A program made the translations under genes and the position numbers. A stretch of 9,017 bases of DNA from the NCBI GenBank assembly GCA_020634935.1, contig JACKAT010000094.1, positions 1-9,017 of the forward strand, written 5' to 3'. Positions 1-6,147 of the stretch are shown here, piece by piece. Each line of letters opens with the position of its first letter. The first letter of the stretch is position 1. The notes beneath the pieces are model-generated. The model made no database searches. It had not been told where the DNA came from and saw only the letters and a program-made list of their open reading frames with translations. Origin of the DNA: Anaerolineales bacterium. Its GTDB lineage: Bacteria > Chloroflexota > Anaerolineae > 4572-78 > J111.

Positions 1-131
1 GATAGCCCTAATCCAACCAGAACCAAGGCGACCGTGTAGGGCAAGCGGATGCGTTGGATCACAATCGCCACCAGGGACGCAACCACCAACAACTCAATGA
101 TAATAGTTTCTGTTTGTAAGAATTCGTTCAT
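1..131 (-). CDS. Cation:proton (Na+/H+) antiporter, N-terminal fragment
   Basis: Reading the minus strand from an ATG at 131 gives 43 codons that run off the window edge without a stop. The peptide begins MNEFLQTETIII, continues as a hydrophobic helix, and carries RIRLPYTVALVLVGLGL at residues 27-43. A first helix followed by 'R-x-LPYTVALVLVGL' is typical of the start of CPA-type sodium/proton exchangers (Pfam Na_H_Exchanger), integral membrane proteins that exchange Na+ or K+ for protons. The only other nearby ATG, at 140, runs straight into TGA, so 131 is the likely start. A weak purine-rich stretch (AAAGAGAAA) precedes it. It is divergent from the SppA-like gene and shares its 370-bp upstream region. 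Only the first helices are visible, so the subfamily and ion are unknown and another polytopic transporter cannot be excluded. Confidence 0.65.
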   Translation of the reverse strand, partial: MNEFLQTETIIIELLVVASLVAIVIQRIRLPYTVALVLVGLGL

Positions 132-238
132 TGATCACATTTCTCTTTGCGGCTTAAACATGTTCATCGCTATATCGCGGGTTGGCCCTAAAGTATATGG
201 ACTCATCTCTGTGAGGCAAACAGTTGGCCAATTTTTAA

Positions 239-253
239 AGGTGACCGTCACCT
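239..253. promoter_or_regulatory. Perfect 7-bp-arm palindrome, candidate operator
   Basis: AGGTGAC-C-GTCACCT is a perfect inverted repeat with a single central base. It lies in the divergent intergenic region, about 108 bp upstream of the antiporter start and 110 bp upstream of the SppA-side promoter. The short dyad is the size of a dimeric regulator site and too short for a strong hairpin. No regulator gene is in view, so operator function is inferred from symmetry and position only. Confidence 0.35.
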
Positions 254-363
254 GGTCGTCCCTCCACTGTTTTCACCTTGATTTAAGAATGTTGACTTAT
301 GATGCAAGGCAACTTGTCTTACTTTAAATAAGCAGACCGATTGAACAGACCAAAATATTTGAT

Positions 364-391
364 TTGATAGCCATCCTGTAATATGTATAAT
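364..391 (+). promoter_or_regulatory. Sigma70-type promoter for the SppA-like operon
   Basis: A -35 box TTGATA (364-369) and a consensus -10 box TATAAT (386-391) are separated by 16 bp. Transcription would start near 398, leaving a leader of about 100 nt before the ATG at 502. The match and the AT-rich setting make this the best promoter in the window. It should drive both the protease and the coupled downstream gene. Confidence 0.6.
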
Positions 392-450
392 AAACAGAAT
401 ACATATTTAGTTTGGCTCCTCAATAATTTTACAAGAGGCTAAAAGTTAAT

Positions 451-469
451 ATCATAAATGGTTTATGAT
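451..469 (+). promoter_or_regulatory. AT-rich inverted repeat in the leader of the SppA-like gene
   Basis: ATCATAAA-TGG-TTTATGAT has perfect 8-bp arms around a 3-nt centre. It sits downstream of the predicted transcription start and 19 nt upstream of the Shine-Dalgarno sequence. As RNA it would be a weak AU-rich hairpin, and as DNA it has the look of a repressor dyad. Its role is unproven. Confidence 0.35.
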
Positions 470-487
470 GAGTCTCCCTAGTTAATC

Positions 488-493
488 AGGAGG
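488..493 (+). promoter_or_regulatory. Shine-Dalgarno site fixing the SppA-like start
   Basis: AGGAGG lies 8 nt before the ATG at 502. The two closer-to-promoter ATGs (465 and 468) lack a comparable site, and the one at 465 stops after six codons. This supports 502 as the start. Confidence 0.75.
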
Positions 494-501
494 AAGTTTA
501 A

Positions 502-1422
502 ATGAGCGAAACTCAAACAACGGACCCAACGGCCGAGAAACAATCACGGGAGCGATTAATTGTTATTTCGGTGCTGGTGCTGGTCGCGGCCCTGATCGGT
601 GGCTACTATCTGGCCCCCGCTTTGATCCCTACCCCTAAGATCGGGGTGCTGCGGGTCGAATCCCAAGTGAGCGGTATCCTGGCCGAAATTATGGCGCGCG
701 AAATTAGTTACGCGCGGGATCGCGATGATATCAAAGGGGTGTTACTGATTATCAACAGCCCCGGCGGCGGGGCGGCCTCCGGCCACGATATCTATTATCA
801 AATCCGTAAATTGCGGGAAGAAAAGCCGGTCGTCGCCAGTATGGACTCGCTGGCGGCCAGCGCGGCGTATCAGATCGGCGTTGGCGCGAATGAGATTTAT
901 GCTAAACCGGCCTCATTTGTGGGTAATATCGGGGTCATCACCGGTTTAGGCCAGCCGGAAACGTTGAGCGAGCAGTTTATTACCACCGGCCCGTTCAAAA
1001 CCACCGGCGGTAGTCCGACCAGCTTTTTGCAGAAGCTCGACCTGCTTCACGCCGATTTCCGTGACAGCGTGGTGGCCGAGCGCCAAAATGCTCGAAATCC
1101 GCTCAAGATTTCCCCCGAACAGTTAGCCACCGGCGAAATTTGGGTTGGCATTGAAGCCAAAGAGTACGGGCTGATCGATGAAATCGGCTCCGTTCTTGAT
1201 GCTACGGATCGCGTGGCTGAATTAGCCGGACTGAAAAATTACGAGGTCATCGATATCCGTGAACAACTGCTGGCGGATCTGCAAGCCACGTCAGAAGCCC
1301 AATATGAAGCTATGACCGACCTCTATGCTAAGCTCGATGCGCAGCCGGAAGAGTTCGATATTACGGCAGCCGAAAGTTCTCAGTGGCCGACTTTCTACGA
1401 AATTTATATTCCGCTGGAGTAA
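502..1422 (+). CDS. sppA: Membrane-anchored SppA-like S49 family serine peptidase
   Basis: A 306-residue protein with a short charged N-terminus, one membrane helix (about residues 18-40) and an S49/ClpP-fold protease domain (about 46-245), probably outside the membrane. Family landmarks are the oxyanion-hole segment INSPGGGAASG (84-94), the nucleophile segment LAASAAY with Ser120, the general-base lysine in GPFKTTGGSP (Lys166), and the 'GEIWVGIEAKEYGLIDEIG' block (211-229). The Ser/Lys dyad assignment comes from family knowledge of SppA. Proteins of this class cleave leftover signal peptides or other membrane-associated substrates. The length fits single-domain bacterial/archaeal SppA rather than the double-length E. 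coli enzyme. Two oddities: Ala-Ala replaces the usual Gly-Gly after the nucleophile, and there is an acidic tail of about 60 residues (246-306). The stop is 3 bp before the next ATG, so the two genes are very likely co-translated. Confidence 0.9.
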   Translation: MSETQTTDPTAEKQSRERLIVISVLVLVAALIGGYYLAPALIPTPKIGVLRVESQVSGILAEIMAREISYARDRDDIKGVLLIINSPGGGAASGHDIYYQIRKLREEKPVVASMDSLAASAAYQIGVGANEIYAKPASFVGNIGVITGLGQPETLSEQFITTGPFKTTGGSPTSFLQKLDLLHADFRDSVVAERQNARNPLKISPEQLATGEIWVGIEAKEYGLIDEIGSVLDATDRVAELAGLKNYEVIDIREQLLADLQATSEAQYEAMTDLYAKLDAQPEEFDITAAESSQWPTFYEIYIPLE

Positions 1423-1425
1423 TTC

Positions 1426-3792
1426 ATGTCTACAACAAAATGGTTCCCCTATGTTATTATTGCCGCCGCTGTGATTGTTTTGGCCTTTATCGGGGGACGG
1501 ATGCTCTATTTTGGTTCCGGCAGCGGGAGCTATACCCCACCGGAGCGCGAACTGCTGCCGCATAATATAGAAGCAGCCGCCGTCCCGGCCCGGCAGGAGG
1601 TTGTTGATAATCCTGAGGTCAGCCGGGGGGTGGTTGTCGTCGATTATGCGCACGACAACGCGCTTTATATTGAGGAGTTGAACGTCCTGCTATCGAAGGT
1701 GGTATCGAGAGGCTTTAGTTACGAGGTGGTCACCCCGGCCGAAGCAGAGACGGTCAGCTTAAGCGACCGGCTGAGCTATGCCAAGGCGCTCATTCTGCCG
1801 CTACCTCGGGTTGATTATACCCCTGAGGAAATCGCTGCTATCGAACAATATGTTGAAAAGGGCGGGCGAGTTTTGATTATCGGCGACCCGACCCGCACGA
1901 TTGTGGTTGAGTCGCTCAACAGTATTGCCGGATCATTTGGTATTATTTATGCCAATGATTACCTCTACAGTTTGGAGAATAACGATAACAACTATCGGAA
2001 CGTTGTTTACACTAAATTCAGTGACAGTATTATTACCGATGGCCTCAGTGATGGGGACAAAGTTATTCTCTATGCTAGTGGTTCGGTCAGCGCGCCGGGG
2101 CACGAGATTGTCATGGGCGATGATACGGTTTTCTCATCGACCAGCGAAAGCAGCGGCGCTAAAGCAGCGGCGGCTTTGACCACTAACGATCAAGTGCTGG
2201 CTTTGGGCGACCTGACCTTTTTTACCCAGCCTCACGATTCGACCGAAAGTAACGGCATTCTGATCAACAATATTGCTAATTTCTTGACCTCCGGTAATCG
2301 CACCTTTGAAATAAGAGATTTTCCTTACTACCTTAACACTCAAGTCAATATCGTTTTTGACGATACTAAAGTCTTCAACAGCCAATTTGAAGACGCGGTC
2401 AAGCTCAAAGAGTATCTGGAAAATACGGAACGAACCGTTGATTTTACCGACGCAATCGGCGACAGCGGCGATGTAATTTATATTGGCCGTTTTAACACCG
2501 CCGACGCTGTCCAGAAGTACCTGGATGAAGCGGATATCGTGCTGCTGGCCCCGGAAGATATTGAGGAGGAACCGGCGGCCGGAGGCGCAGACCCGGTTGA
2601 AATTACCACGGTCCGCAGCAATCTCTCCACCGAGGAAGATACTGAAGAAAGTTTTGTCAAAGGCCGGATTCAGATTGCTGGCGTGGGCGATTTGGAACAG
2701 GGCGGCGCGACGCTTTTTTATCTTCACCATGAGGCTGATCGGAATATCCTGATTATTCTGTCGGATACGGCAGAGACCAATGCTGACGCATTCGACTTGC
2801 TACTCGATAACAAATTCAACGAATGTGCGGTTAATACGGATATCGCCGTGTGCCAGACAGCCGATCCGGAACAAAAACTGCCGCCCAGTGTACGCAGCAG
2901 TCGCATTAATAAAATTCTGGTGGTATCTGACGACGACGGCCGGCCGCGCGAAAACGGCCAGACGAGTCTGGTTGAATATACAGAAGTTTTGTCTAACTCG
3001 TACAGCGTAAAAAATTGGGTGATTTCGGAAGATGGGCAGCCTGATTTGGCTGAGCTGCAAGAGTATGATGCCATCATCTGGACCACCGGTGATTACTGGG
3101 ACGACAGTATCAACGAGGAAGATACGGAACTCTTAAAACAGTACATCCAGGCGGGCGGTAACTTGATTATATCCGGGGCGTCCATTGCTTTTGACTGGGA
3201 CCATACCGATTTTATGAGCAGTGTGCTGCATGCCGATTATCTCACATTTGGCGATGAGACCGATATCGAATTAGATATGCCCGATCATCCTATTGCTGAG
3301 GATTTTCCCATCGGAGCCGTGTTTACTTTTACGGATTCCGTCTCCGAGGAAGCATCGGCGATTGATGTGGTCAACTATACTTCCGACTCTCGGGTCATCT
3401 TCCGGCGCGGGCCGGAGAGCGAGTTTCCCGGCGCCCCCGCTGTGATCGCTTATGAGGATGATCGCTCGAAGATCGCTTACTTTGCTTTTCCGCTGTATCG
3501 ATTACCGTCCGGTGTTCGGGCGCTGTTGGTCGACAACACCGTCGATTGGTTTACCCGCAAACCGCTCGATCTCCCGGCTGAAGCTGACTATCAACCCTTC
3601 GAAATCGAAGATGGCGGCGGTTCTGAAGAAGCCGCGCCACCTGAAGATGGCGGCGAAGGCCAAGAAGGCGACACAGGTGGTGAAGGCGATAATGGCGGCG
3701 AAGGTGATAACGGCGATAACGGCGGCGACCAGGGCGATAACGGCGGCGACCAAGGCGATAATGGCGGCGAGGGCGGCGAATCAGGCCCGTAG
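1426..3792 (+). CDS. Anchored protein with DUF4350-like and second GATase-like domains and acidic Gly/Asn/Asp tail
   Basis: A 788-residue protein with one N-terminal membrane helix (about 7-27) and a large domain region predicted outside. Residues 67-290 resemble DUF4350: a hydrophobic strand (GVVVVDYAHDN), a lone strand ALILPLP, then 'YTPEEIAAIEQYVEKGGRVLIIGDP'-like helix and strand (131-155). Residues 294-465 form an unrecognised middle region with a Cys pair (468, 476) at its end. Residues 495-711 repeat the flavodoxin/amidotransferase-like layout (KILVVSDDDG, YDAIIWTTGDYW, LLKQYIQAGGNLIISGAS). At the place where true class I amidotransferases have a nucleophilic Cys both domains lack one, so they are probably non-enzymatic. 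Residues 727-788 are a low-complexity acidic tail. The start follows the SppA-like stop by 3 bp, with GGAG at 1416-1419. Domain assignment is by recognition of pattern; the function is unknown, with scaffold, binding or protease partner all possible. Confidence 0.85.
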   Translation: MSTTKWFPYVIIAAAVIVLAFIGGRMLYFGSGSGSYTPPERELLPHNIEAAAVPARQEVVDNPEVSRGVVVVDYAHDNALYIEELNVLLSKVVSRGFSYEVVTPAEAETVSLSDRLSYAKALILPLPRVDYTPEEIAAIEQYVEKGGRVLIIGDPTRTIVVESLNSIAGSFGIIYANDYLYSLENNDNNYRNVVYTKFSDSIITDGLSDGDKVILYASGSVSAPGHEIVMGDDTVFSSTSESSGAKAAAALTTNDQVLALGDLTFFTQPHDSTESNGILINNIANFLTSGNRTFEIRDFPYYLNTQVNIVFDDTKVFNSQFEDAVKLKEYLENTERTVDFTDAIGDSGDVIYIGRFNTADAVQKYLDEADIVLLAPEDIEEEPAAGGADPVEITTVRSNLSTEEDTEESFVKGRIQIAGVGDLEQGGATLFYLHHEADRNILIILSDTAETNADAFDLLLDNKFNECAVNTDIAVCQTADPEQKLPPSVRSSRINKILVVSDDDGRPRENGQTSLVEYTEVLSNSYSVKNWVISEDGQPDLAELQEYDAIIWTTGDYWDDSINEEDTELLKQYIQAGGNLIISGASIAFDWDHTDFMSSVLHADYLTFGDETDIELDMPDHPIAEDFPIGAVFTFTDSVSEEASAIDVVNYTSDSRVIFRRGPESEFPGAPAVIAYEDDRSKIAYFAFPLYRLPSGVRALLVDNTVDWFTRKPLDLPAEADYQPFEIEDGGGSEEAAPPEDGGEGQEGDTGGEGDNGGEGDNGDNGGDQGDNGGDQGDNGGEGGESGP
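3712..3774 (+). repeat. 21-bp tandem repeat (3 units) in the acidic tail
   Basis: Three consecutive 21-bp units start at 3712, 3733 and 3754. The first two differ only in the last base (GGCGATAACGGCGGCGACCA followed by G or A) and the third is diverged. They encode GDNGGDQ, GDNGGDQ and GDNGGEG. Similar but irregular GEGDNG coding continues just upstream. The repeat is in frame, so unit-number change would lengthen or shorten the tail without a frameshift. Confidence 0.85.
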
Positions 3793-3811
3793 TCACTCCT
3801 TTAGGTGAAAT

Positions 3812-3844
3812 CAAAGCTGTCAGGCTTATAGCCTGGCAGCTTTG
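3812..3844 (+). terminator. Strong hairpin terminator after the SppA-like operon
   Basis: Arms 3812-3825 and 3831-3844 form a 14-bp stem (one G-U pair) with the loop TTATA, 19 nt after the stop at 3792. Only a short T-containing tail (TCTAAATAAG) follows, so it is not a textbook U-run terminator. Stem strength and position between two operons still make termination the best reading. Confidence 0.7.
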
Positions 3845-3871
3845 TCTAAATAAGCCAAGTTGCTCCCCATC

Positions 3872-3967
3872 AGACCTGACAGGGTTTGGCGATACTTTTC
3901 AGAGAAAAATCAAGGTAATTCGGGTAATTTAGCCGGGTTAAGGCCCGTTTGGAAACCTGTCAGGTCT
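3872..3967. repeat. Palindromic intergenic element with AGACCTGACAGG ends
   Basis: AGACCTGACAGG at 3872-3883 is perfectly complementary to CCTGTCAGGTCT at 3956-3967. A one-base bulge and three more pairs (TTT/AAA) extend each arm inward. The ends enclose about 65 bp of non-coding DNA, including a short inner dyad (CGGG...CCCG, near 3934-3947). A related, weaker element lies at 6064-6108. The structure fits a MITE- or REP-like dispersed repeat, but copy number cannot be judged from one window. Confidence 0.6.
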
Positions 3968-3988
3968 TGCTCTCGAAAAGGTGGCAGC

Positions 3989-4018
3989 TTGAGTTACTTA
4001 AGAAGTTAATCATTTTAT
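3989..4018 (+). promoter_or_regulatory. Possible promoter for the first substrate-binding protein
   Basis: TTGAGT (3989-3994) and TTTTAT (4013-4018) are 18 bp apart, upstream of the ATG at 4051. Both boxes are imperfect and the region is AT-rich, so other pairings are possible. A promoter is expected here because a terminator-like hairpin precedes it. Confidence 0.3.
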
Positions 4019-4030
4019 GCGAGTTAATAT

Positions 4031-4039
4031 AAGGAGGAG
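4031..4039 (+). promoter_or_regulatory. Strong Shine-Dalgarno site for the first substrate-binding protein
   Basis: AAGGAGGAG ends 11 nt before the ATG at 4051. It is a near-perfect anti-16S match, suited to an abundantly made binding protein, although the spacing is a little long. Confidence 0.7.
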
Positions 4040-4050
4040 AGTAGCAACCA

Positions 4051-5973
4051 ATGCGCAAAAGAAAGAGCCCAACGTTACTCATATCGATCCTGATCTTAGG
4101 TCTGATAGGTGTTTTGGGAACTGCCTGTGGGGCCGCGCCGGCTGAAAATCCCGCTCCGCAAGTGAAGGAAGAGGCCCCGGCCGAAGATCAAGCGGAGGCA
4201 ACGGATGAAGCGACCGAAGCCGCCGAAGACGACCCCAATGCCACTTTAGCCGAAGCCCAAGAGGCGGGTTCGCTCAAGGCCCAAGCCCTCGAAGGCGGTA
4301 TCGAAGTGGTGACCGATGAGTTGGATGTCAGCACCCCCCGCGAACATTACGGCGGCGAATATCGCGACGTGGACTCAAGCGATGGGGTCAGTTTCCATCC
4401 GTACACCACTTCAGACAGCGCTTCTTGGGCCTATCAAGGCTTAGTGTACGATAGCAGCCTGCTCCGGCTAGACCCCGACACGCTGGAATATATTCCCAAT
4501 ATGGCCGAGAAGTACACCATCTCCGAAGATGGGCTAACCTTCACTTTTTATCTGCGCAAAGATTTAAAGTGGAGCGACGGCGAACCCTTGACCGCTCACG
4601 ATTTCGAGTGGACTTACGATCAAGTTATTAAACCGGAAAATGGCTTCCCTTATCTATCGCAGCTTGAGTTTATCACCTCATACAAAGCGCTGGATGATCA
4701 CACCCTGGAAATCAAAATTGATAAAATTTATGCGCCGGCCTTGGGTCAGATGTCAGGGCTAATCACGCCGCTGCCCCAGCATATCTGGGAAAACCTGCCT
4801 TGGGATGATCCGGAGAAAAACCCGGAAATTCTCAAACCGACGGTCTTCTCCGGTCCTTATAAACTGATGGACTGGGAGCGCGATAAATTCGCGATCTTTG
4901 AGGCCAACGAAAATTATTGGTATCATGGTCGCCCCAACTTTGACAAATACACCATCGAAATCGTGCCTAGCGATGATATCGCCTTTGAAAAGATGCGCTC
5001 TGGTGAAACCGATACGGCCTACATCCCGCCCGAAAAGTTGGAAGATGCCAAGCAAACGGAAAATATCAACGTCTATGAATGGTGGTCGCCCGCGGCCAGT
5101 TGGAGCTACGTGGGCTACAACCTGCGCGAAGGCTTCCCCACTAGCGACATCAATGTTCGCCATGCGATCAACTACGCCGTTGATAAAGATTTGTTAACCG
5201 AAGAAGTCATGCTCGGCCAGGCCCGGCGCATGTGTTCGATTTACGCCGACACCCTGTGGGTCTATAACCCGGATGTCCCCTGCTACGAATATGACCCGCG
5301 CGAGTCGCTCCGGCTCTTTGCCGAAGCCGGTTATACCTTTATGTGGGATAAAACCGGCGAGCCGCTCGATGTGTCCACGCTCGATACGTTTGAAATTGAT
5401 CCCAACGGCGGGCTGCTCGATCCCAACGGCGAGAAAGTAACCGGCAAATTGGTCGATGAAAAGGGCGAGCAGCTCACCCTCAAATTCATCTACGGCCCCA
5501 ACAACAATCAGGTGCGTGAACTGATTTCACTCATCGTCCAGGATTACCTGGCCGACGTGGGCGTTCAAGTGGACATCGAAGCGCTGGAGTGGGCCAGTTT
5601 CCTTGAGGCTAAAAGCTCCAGTGATCCGGACTGGGATATGTTGACGGCCACCTGGGGCGGCGTCCTGGAACCGCATATATCGTTTACGCTTTTTTCTGAG
5701 GAAAATATCCCCGATCTGAATTTTGGGGCCTACATCAATAAAGACGTTGAACAACTCTTTGAAGAAGGCGGCGCTACTTACGATACCGAAATTCGCAAGG
5801 AAAAATATGGAGAAGTCCAACGCATTCTGGCCGAGGACTCGCCATACATGTATCTATTCTATAGCAAATCCCGCAGCGGTCAGAATAAGCGCATCCTGGG
5901 CATCGAGCCGAAAGTTATCGGCATTTCCTGGAATTCAAATGATTGGTACATTTCCGACGAGCCGGCAAATTAG
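4051..5973 (+). CDS. ABC transporter family-5 substrate-binding lipoprotein (copy 1)
   Basis: A 640-residue extracytoplasmic binding protein of the DppA/OppA/NikA class (SBP_bac_5), which delivers peptides, nickel complexes or oligosaccharides to an ABC permease. It has a basic n-region (MRKRK), a hydrophobic core and Cys26 in GTACG, a loose lipobox. An Ala/Glu/Pro/Asp-rich linker follows to about residue 85. The family signature is clear at 152-190 (AEKYTISEDGLTFTF... LKWSDGEPLTA). Other landmarks are FSGPYKL (266-272), IFEANENYWYHG (282-293) and INVRHAINYAVDKDLL (367-382). Cys395 and Cys411 are also conserved in the second copy and may form a disulfide. Relative to that copy it has about 32 extra residues (roughly 430-466) containing a repeated DPNG motif. 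It starts at an ATG behind a strong ribosome-binding site. The substrate cannot be told from sequence. Confidence 0.92.
   Translation: MRKRKSPTLLISILILGLIGVLGTACGAAPAENPAPQVKEEAPAEDQAEATDEATEAAEDDPNATLAEAQEAGSLKAQALEGGIEVVTDELDVSTPREHYGGEYRDVDSSDGVSFHPYTTSDSASWAYQGLVYDSSLLRLDPDTLEYIPNMAEKYTISEDGLTFTFYLRKDLKWSDGEPLTAHDFEWTYDQVIKPENGFPYLSQLEFITSYKALDDHTLEIKIDKIYAPALGQMSGLITPLPQHIWENLPWDDPEKNPEILKPTVFSGPYKLMDWERDKFAIFEANENYWYHGRPNFDKYTIEIVPSDDIAFEKMRSGETDTAYIPPEKLEDAKQTENINVYEWWSPAASWSYVGYNLREGFPTSDINVRHAINYAVDKDLLTEEVMLGQARRMCSIYADTLWVYNPDVPCYEYDPRESLRLFAEAGYTFMWDKTGEPLDVSTLDTFEIDPNGGLLDPNGEKVTGKLVDEKGEQLTLKFIYGPNNNQVRELISLIVQDYLADVGVQVDIEALEWASFLEAKSSSDPDWDMLTATWGGVLEPHISFTLFSEENIPDLNFGAYINKDVEQLFEEGGATYDTEIRKEKYGEVQRILAEDSPYMYLFYSKSRSGQNKRILGIEPKVIGISWNSNDWYISDEPAN
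5398..5431 (+). repeat. 13-bp direct repeat inside the copy-1 insertion
   Basis: GATCCCAACGGCG occurs at 5398-5410 and again at 5419-5431, a 21-bp period that keeps the frame and encodes DPNG twice. It lies in the segment absent from the second binding protein, so short tandem duplication may have helped create the insertion. Confidence 0.75.
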
Positions 5974-5983
5974 GATTTTTCTC

Positions 5984-6036
5984 AGTTGGTAGTAACGGCT
6001 TCAGCCGTAACACCGCTAAAGCGATTACTACCAACT
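5984..6036. repeat. Three-arm palindromic repeat after binding protein 1
   Basis: A perfect 12-bp outer stem joins AGTTGGTAGTAA (5984-5995) to TTACTACCAACT (6025-6036). Inside are two small hairpins: CGGC/GCCG around TTCA (5996-6007) and CGC/GCG around TAAA (6014-6023). The folded form is a three-way junction. It starts 10 bp after the stop codon, where it could protect the 3' end of the message or slow transcription on either strand. It has the appearance of a dispersed intergenic repeat, which one window cannot confirm. Confidence 0.7.
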
Positions 6037-6063
6037 CATGATGGAGTTAAGAAGAATAAACCA

Positions 6064-6108
6064 GACCTGACAAGTTTCCGACAGATGTCTCGTAAAATTG
6101 GTCAGGTC
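6064..6108. repeat. Second GACCTGAC/GTCAGGTC palindromic element
   Basis: GACCTGAC (6064-6071) pairs perfectly with GTCAGGTC (6101-6108) around a 29-nt spacer. The left end AGACCTGACA (6063-6072) is identical to 3872-3881 in the element upstream of the first binding-protein gene, so the two look related. This copy is shorter and more decayed. Confidence 0.5.
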
Positions 6109-6134
6109 GGAAGTTAAAGAGATAGGAGAAAAGA

Positions 6135-6141
6135 GAAGAGG
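6135..6141 (+). promoter_or_regulatory. Shine-Dalgarno site supporting a GTG start
   Basis: GAAGAGG is followed by six T residues and the GTG at 6148. The next in-frame ATG is codon 21, which would remove most of the lipoprotein signal peptide, so GTG is preferred. A better-looking AGGAGA at 6124-6129 is 18 nt away, too far to be the main site. Confidence 0.6.
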
Positions 6142-6147
6142 TTTTTT

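Larger units (their letters stand above)
132..501. other. Divergent intergenic region, AT-rich
   Basis: This 370-bp stretch separates the minus-strand antiporter start from the plus-strand SppA-like gene. I find no convincing coding region: the one plus-strand frame across it (49-327) starts inside the antiporter gene and has no recognisable motif. It holds a 15-bp palindrome (239-253), a sigma70-type promoter (364-391), an AT-rich inverted repeat (451-469) and a Shine-Dalgarno site (488-493), all listed separately. The half nearest the SppA-like gene is clearly AT-richer than the coding DNA around it. I could not assign a promoter for the antiporter. Confidence 0.7.

Noticed and set aside
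49..327. Plus-strand open frame of 92 codons across the left intergenic region
   Set aside because: It begins inside the antiporter gene on the opposite strand, has no ribosome-binding site or recognisable motif, and overlaps a palindrome. It is best read as chance.
2134..2730. Minus-strand open frame of 198 codons inside the large anchored protein
   Set aside because: It is antisense to a continuous gene with clear domains, has no family resemblance and no supporting start context.
3661..3780. Repeat array considered as CRISPR or minisatellite
   Set aside because: The units are contiguous with no unique spacers, are in frame and encode a regular peptide, so they are a coding tandem repeat.
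3502..3814. Minus-strand frames rich in Arg/Tyr/His or Ala/Val opposite the acidic tail
   Set aside because: They are produced by the GGC/GAT/AAC repeats of the tail read backwards; the low-complexity composition explains them.
3871..3968. Palindromic element considered as an insertion sequence
   Set aside because: It is about 97 bp with no room for a transposase and no evident target-site duplication. At most it is a non-autonomous repeat.
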